Assembly: GCA_023458595.1 (NCBI GenBank)
Contig: JAEWYT010000006.1
Coordinates: 3,116 to 67,115 of the forward strand
Source: Pseudomonadota bacterium
GTDB taxonomy: Bacteria; Pseudomonadota; Alphaproteobacteria; Rhizobiales; Tepidamorphaceae
Length of the DNA: 64,000 nt
Direction of reading: 5' to 3'
The notes beneath the pieces are model-generated. The model saw only the letters and a program-made list of their open reading frames with translations. It was not told the DNA's origin and did not search any database. The position numbers were made by a program, and so were the translations under genes. Below, in pieces: positions 49,606 through 57,029 of the stretch. The stretch's first letter is position 1. Every line of letters begins with the position of its first letter.

Positions 49606-50757
49606 GTGATCCTGACTGTTGGAAGACTGCGGTTCCTGTTCGCGCGCTCGGTGCGCATTGCAGCGGCGCTCGCGCTCACCGTCTCGGTGTGCGCGCCGCC
49701 GGTGCACGCCACGTCGCGCATCAAGGACCTCGTCGATATCGAAGGCGTTCGCGAGAACCAGCTGATCGGCTACGGCCTGGTGGTCGGCCTCAACGGTACC
49801 GGCGACACGCTGAACAACTCGCCCTTCACCCTGCAGAGCCTGCAGGCGATGTTGGAGCGGTTGGGCATGAACACCCGCGACGCGCAGCTGCGCACCAAGA
49901 ACGTCGCCGCGGTCATGGTCACCGCCAACCTGCCGCCGTTCGCCACGAACGGCACGCGCATCGACGTCACGGTCTCCACGCTCGGCGATTCGACCAACCT
50001 GCAGGGCGGCACCCTGCTCGTCACGCCGCTGCTCGGCGCCGACGGCGAGGTCTACGCGGTGGCGCAGGGACCGGTGGCGGTCGCCGGCTTCGCCGTCGAG
50101 GGCGACGCCGCCTCGGTCACGCGCGGCGTGCCGACCTCCGGCCGCATTTCGAACGGAGCCCTGATCGAGCGCGAGATCGAGTTCGAGCTCGCCCAGCTCG
50201 CCAGCCTGCGTCTGGCGCTGCGCAATCCAGACCTGACGACCGCGACCCGGATCGCCGAGAGCATCAACGACTACATCGGCCCCGGCACCGCCGAGGCGAC
50301 CGACCCGGCGACGGTCCAGATACGCATGGGCGGCAAATTCTCCGGCGACATTGTCGCCCTGCTCACCGACATCGAGCAACTGCGCGTCGATCCCGACATG
50401 CCCGCCCGAGTCGTCATCGACGAGAACTCCGGCATCATCGTCATGGGCAAGGACGTGCGAGTCTCGACCGTGGCGGTCGCCCAGGGCAACCTCACGGTCA
50501 CCGTCACGGAGACGCCCGAGGTCAGCCAGCCGCAGCCTTTCGCCCCGATCGGCTCCGAAACCGTCGTCGTGCCGCGCACGCAGATCACCGTCGACGACCA
50601 GTCCGGCAACCGCATGGCGATCGTCGACGGCGGCGTCAGCCTTCAGCAGCTCGTCGACGGCCTGAACGCGCTCGGGGTCGGGCCGCGCGACCTGATCTCG
50701 ATCCTGCAGGCGATCAAGACTTCGGGCGCCCTGCAAGCCGACATCGAGGTGATGTGA
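49606..50757 (+). CDS. flgI: Flagellar P-ring protein FlgI
   Basis: A 383-aa periplasmic P-ring subunit. Residues about 1-36 form a signal peptide. IKDLVDIEGVRENQLIGYGL, VVGLNGTGDTLNNSPFTLQS and LGMNTRDAQLRTKNVAAVMV are the highly conserved opening, and LVDGLNALGVGPRDLISILQ is the conserved C-terminus. Length is normal. It starts flgI-flgJ-flgN and is divergent from fliX; its chaperone FlgA is encoded in the neighbouring operon. Confidence 0.97.
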   Translation: MILTVGRLRFLFARSVRIAAALALTVSVCAPPVHATSRIKDLVDIEGVRENQLIGYGLVVGLNGTGDTLNNSPFTLQSLQAMLERLGMNTRDAQLRTKNVAAVMVTANLPPFATNGTRIDVTVSTLGDSTNLQGGTLLVTPLLGADGEVYAVAQGPVAVAGFAVEGDAASVTRGVPTSGRISNGALIEREIEFELAQLASLRLALRNPDLTTATRIAESINDYIGPGTAEATDPATVQIRMGGKFSGDIVALLTDIEQLRVDPDMPARVVIDENSGIIVMGKDVRVSTVAVAQGNLTVTVTETPEVSQPQPFAPIGSETVVVPRTQITVDDQSGNRMAIVDGGVSLQQLVDGLNALGVGPRDLISILQAIKTSGALQADIEVM

Positions 50758-50759
50758 CG

Positions 50760-51077
50760 ATGGACGTCCCGGTCGACATCTCGAAATCGATCCCCGCCTT
50801 CGCCGCCGCGCTCCCGAACGGAGCGAAGGCCGGTATCGGCGGCGTCCATCAGGCGGCGCAGGAATTCGAGTCGGTCTTCCTGAACACCATGCTCTCGCAG
50901 ATGTTCGCGGGCGTGAAGACCGACGGGCCCTTCGGCGGCGGACAGGGCGAGGAAATGTTCCGGTCGCTGCTCATCGAGCAGTACGGCGCCAATATCGCTG
51001 CGGCCGGCGGCATCGGCATCGCCGACGACGTCGCCCGCGAGCTGCTCTCTCTACAGGAGGCAAATGCGGGAACATGA
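50760..51077 (+). CDS. flgJ: Rod-binding protein (FlgJ N-terminal type)
   Basis: A 105-aa protein consisting only of the rod-binding (rod cap) domain: HQAAQEFESVFLNTMLSQMF, FGGGQGEEMFRSLLIEQYGA and GIADDVARELL. Enterobacterial FlgJ carries a C-terminal muramidase that is absent here, as normal in alphaproteobacteria, so peptidoglycan cutting must come from another protein. It starts two bases after the flgI stop and overlaps the next gene by four bases. Confidence 0.93.
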   Translation: MDVPVDISKSIPAFAAALPNGAKAGIGGVHQAAQEFESVFLNTMLSQMFAGVKTDGPFGGGQGEEMFRSLLIEQYGANIAAAGGIGIADDVARELLSLQEANAGT

Positions 51078-51550
51078 GCCCCCAGCAGACAAGTCCGACC
51101 ACCGGTTTCAATCCCGACACCGCCCGCACCTTCTGCGGCGACCTCGCCGAGACGGTCGACGCCCTGATCGCGATTCTGAACGAGGAGACCGGGCTGATCC
51201 GTGCCGCCCGACTGACGGCCGCCGCCGACATCGGTCCGCGCAAGTCGGTCGTCGCCGAGCGCTACATGAGGGCGCACGGCGTGCTCAAGACGGCGGGCGG
51301 CGAGCTCGGTCGCCTCGTCCCCGACGAGGTCGGCCATCTGCGAGAGCGTCACCAGGAGCTCGAGACGGCGATCTCCCTCAATCTCGCCGTGCTGGCGACG
51401 GCCCGGACGGTGTCGGAGACGCTGATCCGCGACGTCGCCGACCTCGTCTCCGCCCGCCAGGGCGGCCGCGCCGAGACCTATGGCGCCGACGCCCGGCAGA
51501 ACGCCGGCAAACCGGCCTCGAGGCCGATCTCCTACAACGTCGCTCTCTAG
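51074..51550 (+). CDS. FlgN-like export chaperone
   Basis: A 158-aa helical protein: LAETVDALIAILNEETGLIR followed by a run of helices (KSVVAERYMRAHGVLKTAGG; EVGHLRERHQELETAISLNL). This matches FlgN-type chaperones, which deliver hook-filament proteins FlgK and FlgL to the export gate. Sequence identity to FlgN is generally low, so the call rests on helical pattern, length and its place after flgI-flgJ. ATGA overlap with flgJ. Confidence 0.75.
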   Translation: MSPQQTSPTTGFNPDTARTFCGDLAETVDALIAILNEETGLIRAARLTAAADIGPRKSVVAERYMRAHGVLKTAGGELGRLVPDEVGHLRERHQELETAISLNLAVLATARTVSETLIRDVADLVSARQGGRAETYGADARQNAGKPASRPISYNVAL

Positions 51551-51700
51551 CCGGCCTCCCGCCCCCCGGGGGCCGAGGCGATTTGGTTGATCGATCGTTA
51601 AACGTTTATCCTTTCCGCGAAGGACGCATTCACCGCGCGCCGATAAAATTCCTGCCGTGACGGACCCGATCGGCCGGCGACTTGCCGGCTGGAGGCGAAA

Positions 51701-52144
51701 GTGGATCCGAGCGTCGCCGGCAGGGCACATACGATGCACTTCATGGATGGCTGGGCCAGACCGGCTCCCATCCCCTCGCCGACGATCATCGCGCCGGTCC
51801 AGACCGTCCGCGCGCCGGACGATTCGAAGCGCCTGCGCGACAAGCACAAGGAGCGCTCCGGCGACGACACGGGCTCGGACCACCGACAGGCCGCCGACAA
51901 TCCGGACGCCCCGCTCCCGCCCCCGTATCTCGCCCTCCAGACGATCGACCCCGATACCGGCTGTGTCTACTGGCAGTCGCCGTCCCCGACCGACAGGCTG
52001 GCCGCGGCGCTGGAGCCCGGGTCGCGGGCACTCTCGTCTCGTTCGAGAGTACACGCACGTCTGACCGGTCTCCTGGGCAAGCGCGCTTACGAAAAGCGCC
52101 TCAGCGGCCGGCGCGAACTTCCGCGGATCGCCAGGACCGCGTAG
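51701..52144 (+). CDS. Small unknown protein between flgN-like gene and flagellin
   Basis: A 147-aa protein I do not recognise. It has no membrane segment. The N-terminal half is Pro/Asp/Lys-rich and probably disordered (SKRLRDKHKERSGDDTGSDH). The middle PPPYLALQTIDPDTGCVYWQ may be a short folded motif, and the tail is basic. The start is a GTG at 51701 with GGAGG five bases upstream, which supports translation; ATGs at 51734 and 51743 are alternatives. Its place suggests a flagellar role but nothing in the sequence shows one. Confidence 0.55.
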   Translation: MDPSVAGRAHTMHFMDGWARPAPIPSPTIIAPVQTVRAPDDSKRLRDKHKERSGDDTGSDHRQAADNPDAPLPPPYLALQTIDPDTGCVYWQSPSPTDRLAAALEPGSRALSSRSRVHARLTGLLGKRAYEKRLSGRRELPRIARTA

Positions 52145-52178
52145 GCCCTCGGGCGTCGATCACATTGGATCGACCCGA

Positions 52179-52193
52179 TTAACCTCCCCTTAG
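52179..52193. promoter_or_regulatory. Near-match to a CtrA box upstream of flagellin 1
   Basis: TTAACCTCCCCTTAG fits TTAA-N7-TTAA with one mismatch in the last base. It lies 77-91 bases before the first flagellin gene. Confidence 0.35.
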
Positions 52194-52218
52194 TGCGGTT
52201 CCGGCTAAGACAGTCACG

Positions 52219-52262
52219 CAGCCAGAAAGGCTGTGCGTTTCGTACCAGATCCAGAAAAGGAT
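52219..52262 (+). promoter_or_regulatory. Flagellin 1 mRNA leader hairpins covering the ribosome binding site
   Basis: A CAGCC/GGCTG hairpin (52219-52233) is followed by GATCCAGAAAAGGAT (52248-52262), in which ATCC can pair with GGAT and hide the AAGGA ribosome binding site. The second element is repeated in the leader of the other flagellin gene. Confidence 0.45.
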
Positions 52263-52269
52263 AAGTACT

Positions 52270-53799
52270 ATGGCTGACATTACCCTGTCCGCGGGCGTGC
52301 GGCAGAATCTGCTCTCTCTGCAGAAGACCGCCAACCTGATGGCCACCACTCAGAACCGTCTTGCCACCGGCAAGAAGGTCAACACGGCCCTGGACAACCC
52401 GACCAACTTCTTCACCTCCTCCTCGCTGCAGACCCGTGCTTCGGACCTCTCTTCGCTCCTCGACTCCATGTCGAACGGCGTCAAGACGCTCGAGGCCGCG
52501 GACAACGGTCTGACCGCGATCACGAAGAACCTCGAGTCCATGCAGTCGACGCTGCGTCAGGCTCGTCAGGACAAGTCGTTCCAGACGACCTCCTACTCGG
52601 TTGACCTGGGCGCTACCCCGGCCGGCACGGAGACCCTTTCGATCTCCGGTGGTTCTGTCGGAACGACCGCGGTCGACATCAACCTGACCGAGGCCACGGG
52701 CACGACGGCCGGCACGAATACCTTCACCTACGCCGGCGACGCGACCGCCTTCGGCGCCGCGGACACGTCGACGTTCGCTATCACCGTCGACGGTGCTGGT
52801 CCCACGACGGTCACGCTCGATCAGGCCACCGTGCAGAGCGTCGGCAACAATGACTCGACGATCGACTCGATCGACGAACTCACCGACGCCCTGAATGCCG
52901 CCCTCGCGACCGCCGGTGTCACCGGCGTCACGGCGACCAACGACGGCACCGACGTGACGCTCACCTCGGCCACGCTCGGAACGTCGTCCAGCGTCGTGAT
53001 TACCGCGGCCACGCCGAACGCCGATGGCGCCGGCAACGCCAACACGCTGTACGGTCTCGTCAACGACGCCGGCACCGACGGCACGGATACCATCACGGCC
53101 AAGTCGGTCGACACCCTGGTCGCCGAGATCAACTCGAACACCAGCCTGGCCGGCAAGGTCCGTGCGTCGAACGACAACGGCAAGCTGCGCATCGAGAACC
53201 AGTCGACCCAGGATCTCACCGTGACCGGCGCCAATGCCACCACGGGCGAGATCAATGGCGGCGCAGGTACCGACACCATCGGCGGCAACGACGTTCGTTC
53301 GGGTCTCGCGACGCAGTTCAACCTGCTCCGCGACCAGCTCGACAAGCTGGCCGACGACTCGTCCTTCAACGGTGTCAACCTGCTCCGCGGCGACAATCTG
53401 AAGATCAACTTCAACGAAACCGGCACTTCGACGCTCAACATTCAGTCGAAGGGTGGTGAGTCGATCAATTCCGCCAACCTCGGTCTGACGCAGCTCGAAG
53501 CGGCCGACCTGGACAGCGACGACAACATCGACTCGATCATCTCCACCGTGCAGAACGCGTTGAACACGATCCGCTCGCAGTCGTCGTCCTTCGGTTCGAA
53601 CCTCTCCATGGTCGAGAACCGTCAGGACTTCACGCAGGCGATGAAGAACACGCTGGAGACCGGCGCCGACAACCTGGTGCTGGCCGACACCAACGAGGAA
53701 GGCGCCAACATGCTGGCCCTGCAGACCCGCCAGCAGCTCTCCTCGGTTGCCCTGTCGCTTGCCTCGCAGGCCGACCAGGCGGTGCTCCGTCTGTTCTGA
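52270..53799 (+). CDS. Flagellin 1
   Basis: A 509-aa filament protein. Residues about 1-135 (SAGVRQNLLSLQKTANLMAT; NRLATGKKVNTALDNPTNFF) and about 425-509 (ending LASQADQAVLRLF) are the conserved D0/D1 helices. Residues about 140-330 form a Thr/Ala/Asp-rich variable outer domain. Codon use is strongly biased to C/G-ending highly expressed codons. It starts 126 bases after the preceding small gene and ends at its own terminator, so it is monocistronic. Its conserved ends are near-identical to flagellin 2. Confidence 0.96.
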   Translation: MADITLSAGVRQNLLSLQKTANLMATTQNRLATGKKVNTALDNPTNFFTSSSLQTRASDLSSLLDSMSNGVKTLEAADNGLTAITKNLESMQSTLRQARQDKSFQTTSYSVDLGATPAGTETLSISGGSVGTTAVDINLTEATGTTAGTNTFTYAGDATAFGAADTSTFAITVDGAGPTTVTLDQATVQSVGNNDSTIDSIDELTDALNAALATAGVTGVTATNDGTDVTLTSATLGTSSSVVITAATPNADGAGNANTLYGLVNDAGTDGTDTITAKSVDTLVAEINSNTSLAGKVRASNDNGKLRIENQSTQDLTVTGANATTGEINGGAGTDTIGGNDVRSGLATQFNLLRDQLDKLADDSSFNGVNLLRGDNLKINFNETGTSTLNIQSKGGESINSANLGLTQLEAADLDSDDNIDSIISTVQNALNTIRSQSSSFGSNLSMVENRQDFTQAMKNTLETGADNLVLADTNEEGANMLALQTRQQLSSVALSLASQADQAVLRLF

Positions 53800-53825
53800 T
53801 CCCTCCAGGGATCCAACACTTGCGG

Positions 53826-53847
53826 CGGCGGGGCTTCGGCCCCGCCG
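53826..53847 (+). terminator. Rho-independent terminator of flagellin 1
   Basis: Perfect 9-base arms CGGCGGGGC and GCCCCGCCG with a TTCG loop, followed by TTTTTCG, 26 bases after the stop. Confidence 0.95.
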
Positions 53848-54381
53848 TTTTTCGTTTGGTCGGGCGATTCTCCCGCGCGGCGGCTGCCGGCGATTCTCCG
53901 CCTCCCGTCTCGCCGGATTAACGTTCGGCCGCGCTTCGTCGGCCGCCGCCGATCCTTCCCAATCCCCGAGAAACGTCGGATTTCCTTGAAAATGGCCGCA
54001 CCGCGCGTCGGCGCGGACAAGTTACGGTTCGATTAAGAATAAGAAGTTGTTAACCAGACTTATTTACAAAGTTCGACACGGAGTTAACCCGCACAGCGTG
54101 TCCGGACGGGTCGTTGGTACGAACGAACCGTCACCGCCCGGGTGCACCGGAACTGCCGAGTAGCCCGCGTAACCTCGTATCGGCGTGTTGACAGGGCGTC
54201 GCCCAGACCAGACGCGCCGGATGAGGACGAGACCAAACGGAAGCTGGAGCTCGACGAAAAGTTGCCCCGCGGTCGCTTTCATTCGACGACATTTACGGGA
54301 TCGGCGAAGCGCCCGAAGGATCGCCCTCCGGTTCGGATCGAACCGGACGACGTTCCCGGACGGGCGGCTTCCCGCGCGGTT
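53848..54381. other. Intergenic region between the flagellin genes
   Basis: About 530 bases without a supportable gene. An AT-rich patch at about 54020-54090 holds TTAACC at 54050-54055 and 54084-54089 and is the most likely promoter region for flagellin 2, which would imply a leader of roughly 300 bases. No clear sigma-54 or sigma-28 promoter was found. Confidence 0.5.
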
Positions 54382-54397
54382 GATCCAGGGAAAGGAT
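54382..54397 (+). promoter_or_regulatory. Flagellin 2 mRNA leader hairpin covering the ribosome binding site
   Basis: GATCCAGGGAAAGGAT, in which ATCC can pair with GGAT and enclose the AAGGA ribosome binding site, 6 bases before the ATG. It is nearly the same as the flagellin 1 leader element in an otherwise unrelated leader. Confidence 0.45.
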
Positions 54398-54403
54398 TGA
54401 ACG

Positions 54404-55960
54404 ATGTCTGATATTACCCTGTCCATGGGCGTACGGCAGAACCTGCTCTCGCTGCAGAAGACCGCCGATCTGATGGCCACCACTCAGAACCGGCTTGCCA
54501 CCGGCAAGAAGGTGAACTCGGCCCTCGACAATCCGACCAACTTCTTTACGGCCCAGTCGCTGCAGACCCGCGCCAACGATCTCGCCTCGCTGCTCGACTC
54601 GATGTCGAACGGCGTGAAGACGCTGGAAGCGGCAGACAACGGCCTCACGGCGATCACCAAGAACCTCGAGTCGATGCAGTCGACGCTGCGCCAGGCACGT
54701 CAGGACAAGTCGTTCCAGACCACGTCCTACGTCGTCAACCTCGGCACGACGCCGGCCGGCACCGAGCAGGTGTCGTTCTCCGGCGGTGCCGTCGGCGCGA
54801 CCCCGGTCGACATCAACATGACCGAGTCGCGGGGCGTCCTGACCGGTGCGGCCTATGCCGCCCTCGATTTCGACAACGCCGGCGTCTTCGGCGAGACGCT
54901 GACCTTCGACATCGCCGCCAACGGCGGCACCGCACAGACCGTCGTGATCGAGGCGACGGACGCGACGACCCTCAGCATCACCATCGACGGCGGCGTGCCC
55001 TCGACCTACACGGTCGCGGATGTAAACGCGGTGACCGGCACGGAATTGGCCGGCGCCCTGAACATCGCCTTCGAGGAAGCCACCGTGCCGGTACGGATCA
55101 CCGCCTCGTTCGCGGGCGGCGCGATGGTCTTCACCGCCAACAACCACGAGGATCCGACAGTCGCCGCGGTCACCGTCGACAACGTCGCAGCTTCCGGCGC
55201 GCCGGTTCTGACGGCGAGCTTCGGCTTCGACGGCGGCGGCACGGCGACGCTGGCCAACACGCAGCAGAAGTCGGTCGACAAGATGGTCGACGAGATCAAC
55301 ACCCACATCAATCTGATCGGCAAGATCCGCGCGGCCAACGACAACGGCAAGCTGCGCATCGAGAACCTGTCGACGCAGGAGCTGAGCGTAACCGGCGGCA
55401 CGACCACGGCGCTCGACGGCGGCGCAGGCACCTCGACGATCGGCGGCAACGAGGTCCGCACCGATCTCGCCTCGCAGTATAACCTGCTCCGCGACCAGCT
55501 CGACAAGCTGGCCGACGACTCGTCCTTCAACGGTGTCAACCTGCTCCGCGGCGACAACCTGAAGATCAACTTCAACGAGACGGGCACGTCGACGCTCAGC
55601 ATCCAGACCAAGGACGGCAAGGCCATCAACTCCTACAATCTCGGTCTGACGTCGCTCGACCCGGCGAATCTCGACAGCGACAACAATATCGACGCGCTCA
55701 TCCAGGACGTCGGCAGAGCGCTCGACTCGATCCGGTCGCAGGCCGGCGCCTTCGGCTCGAACCTTTCGATGGTCGAGAACCGGCAGGAATTCACCAAGGC
55801 GATGAAGAACACGCTGGAGACCGGCGCCGACAACCTGGTGCTGGCCGACACAAATGAGGAAGGCGCCAACATGCTGGCCCTGCAGACCCGCCAGCAGCTC
55901 TCCTCGGTTGCCTTGTCTCTCGCCTCGCAGGCCGACCAGGCGGTGCTCCGTCTGTTCTGA
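54404..55960 (+). CDS. Flagellin 2
   Basis: A 518-aa filament protein with the same plan as flagellin 1: conserved D0/D1 ends and a different variable centre at about residues 140-330 (GAAYAALDFDNAGVFGETLT onward). Of the last 162 bases, 157 equal those of flagellin 1, and a 77-base stretch (55481-55557) is identical, while the centres have diverged completely. It is followed by its own terminator and then flbT and flaF. Confidence 0.96.
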   Translation: MSDITLSMGVRQNLLSLQKTADLMATTQNRLATGKKVNSALDNPTNFFTAQSLQTRANDLASLLDSMSNGVKTLEAADNGLTAITKNLESMQSTLRQARQDKSFQTTSYVVNLGTTPAGTEQVSFSGGAVGATPVDINMTESRGVLTGAAYAALDFDNAGVFGETLTFDIAANGGTAQTVVIEATDATTLSITIDGGVPSTYTVADVNAVTGTELAGALNIAFEEATVPVRITASFAGGAMVFTANNHEDPTVAAVTVDNVAASGAPVLTASFGFDGGGTATLANTQQKSVDKMVDEINTHINLIGKIRAANDNGKLRIENLSTQELSVTGGTTTALDGGAGTSTIGGNEVRTDLASQYNLLRDQLDKLADDSSFNGVNLLRGDNLKINFNETGTSTLSIQTKDGKAINSYNLGLTSLDPANLDSDNNIDALIQDVGRALDSIRSQAGAFGSNLSMVENRQEFTKAMKNTLETGADNLVLADTNEEGANMLALQTRQQLSSVALSLASQADQAVLRLF

Positions 55961-55985
55961 TGCCGATCGGGATCGGCGATTTCGG

Positions 55986-56007
55986 CGGCGGGGCCCCGGT
56001 CCCGCCG
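55986..56007 (+). terminator. Terminator of flagellin 2
   Basis: Arms CGGCGGG and CCCGCCG with an 8-base loop, followed by TTATCTTTTG, 26 bases after the stop. Weaker than the flagellin 1 terminator, so some read-through into flbT is possible. Confidence 0.8.
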
Positions 56008-56079
56008 TTATCTTTTGTGTAAACTGGCCAAAGTGATTCTTCGCAGTCGAAACACGGACGAGAAAGTCGAGGTGACAAA

Positions 56080-56517
56080 ATGGCGCTCAAGGTCGAGTTG
56101 AAGCCGGGCGAACGCTTCATCCTCGGCACCGCCGTCATCACCAACGGCGGTCAGCGGGCCCGCCTTTTCATCGAAGGCGACATTCCGATCCTGCGGGAGA
56201 AGGACATCCTGACGCCCGAGACCGCCGACAGTCCGGCCAAGCGCATCTACCTTGCCGTTCAGATGATGTATCTCGCCGGCGAGAACAAGGAGCGCCGCGA
56301 CATCTATTTCCAACTCGTGAACGACATCATAAGGGCCGCGCCGAGCACGCTCCCGTTCATAGATCGGATCAATAATCAGATCTTAACCGGGTTTCCGTAC
56401 AAAGCTCTTCGCGAAGCCAGGGCCCTGATCGAGCACGAAGAGGAACTGCTGCAACATGCACGACAAAGCGGCGCAACTGTACGCCAACACAGCCAAGAAA
56501 ACGAGCAGTCCCCGTGA
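56080..56517 (+). CDS. flbT: Flagellin mRNA regulator FlbT
   Basis: A 145-aa FlbT protein. MALKVELKPGERFILGTAVI, RLFIEGDIPILREKDILTPE and PAKRIYLAVQMMYLAGENKE are the conserved segments. In Caulobacter FlbT binds the leader of flagellin mRNA and promotes its decay until the hook is complete; in some relatives it acts as an activator. GAGGTG precedes the ATG. The 3' end overlaps flaF by 62 bases in another frame. Confidence 0.94.
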   Translation: MALKVELKPGERFILGTAVITNGGQRARLFIEGDIPILREKDILTPETADSPAKRIYLAVQMMYLAGENKERRDIYFQLVNDIIRAAPSTLPFIDRINNQILTGFPYKALREARALIEHEEELLQHARQSGATVRQHSQENEQSP

Positions 56518-56824
56518 TCTCGAGGCGGACTTGCTGATAAAGGCGGCGGCCAAGCTCCAGCGCGTGTGCGACGACTGGCCGAACCGGGCGCGGGAACTCG
56601 ATGAGGCGCTCCTCTTCAATCGCCGGCTCTGGACGATCTTCGCGACCTCCGCGACGAGCCCCGAGAATCCGCTTCCCCAGCAGATCAAGCAGAACATCGC
56701 TAATCTTTCGCTGTTCATCTTCAACCAGACGATCAGCATCCAGACGGACCCCAAGCCCGAGAAGGTCCCCTCCCTGATCTCGATCAACAAGGAACTTGCC
56801 GCCGGCCTGAGGTCAGCGGCCTGA
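56456..56824 (+). CDS. flaF: Flagellin biosynthesis regulator FlaF
   Basis: A 122-aa FlaF protein: AAQLYANTAKKTSSPRDLEA, AAKLQRVCDDWPNRARELDE and FNRRLWTIFATSATSPENPL are conserved. FlaF is required for flagellin synthesis or secretion and works with FlbT. It starts inside flbT (62-base overlap), so it is translationally coupled. Confidence 0.94.
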   Translation: MHDKAAQLYANTAKKTSSPRDLEADLLIKAAAKLQRVCDDWPNRARELDEALLFNRRLWTIFATSATSPENPLPQQIKQNIANLSLFIFNQTISIQTDPKPEKVPSLISINKELAAGLRSAA

Positions 56825-56852
56825 CGGATACCCTGCCGACAGGATCAGCCGA

Positions 56853-56984
56853 ATGCGCCGAGCCCGACCGAACCGACGCTTCCCCTCTCCGAAGATCTAT
56901 CGCAAGGCGGCCCTCGTGGCCGCCTTCGTCGTTTCGGGGGCGGCGACGATCCCGCGGCACCGCCGCGGCCGCAGCCGCCGCTGA
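56853..56984 (+). CDS. Possible 43-aa basic hydrophobic peptide
   Basis: An ATG after AGGA (8-base spacing) opens a 43-codon frame: a basic N-terminus (MRRARPNRRFPS), a hydrophobic centre (YRKAALVAAFVVSGAATIP) and an arginine-rich end. A hairpin at 56904-56926 lies inside it. It may be a real small membrane peptide or chance in the flaF trailer; I cannot decide. Confidence 0.25.
   Translation: MRRARPNRRFPSPKIYRKAALVAAFVVSGAATIPRHRRGRSRR
56904..56926 (+). terminator. Possible terminator after flaF
   Basis: Perfect 9-base arms AAGGCGGCC and GGCCGCCTT around CTCGT, but the following CGTCGTTT is a poor T-run. Confidence 0.4.
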
Positions 56985-57029
56985 GCCCTCTTCAGGGGCT
57001 CTGCGGTACGCTGCGCCTCGACGCGTCCG

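Noticed and set aside
50760..51077. Truncated flgJ pseudogene
   Set aside because: Absence of the muramidase half is the standard form in alphaproteobacteria; the frame is intact and overlaps its neighbours in the usual way.
51641..51649. GCCGATAA, the sigma-28 -10 element, before the small gene at 51701
   Set aside because: There is no TAAA-type -35 element 15 bases upstream, and the flagellar control seen here is sigma-54/CtrA-like, so the match is probably chance.
54287..54310. GG-N10-GC pattern as a sigma-54 promoter of flagellin 2
   Set aside because: Only the invariant dinucleotides fit; the flanking TGGCAC and TTGC bases are missing.
56983..57001. GAGCCC...GGGCTC hairpin as a terminator of flgL
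   Set aside because: Short arms with a bulge and no T-run on the minus strand.
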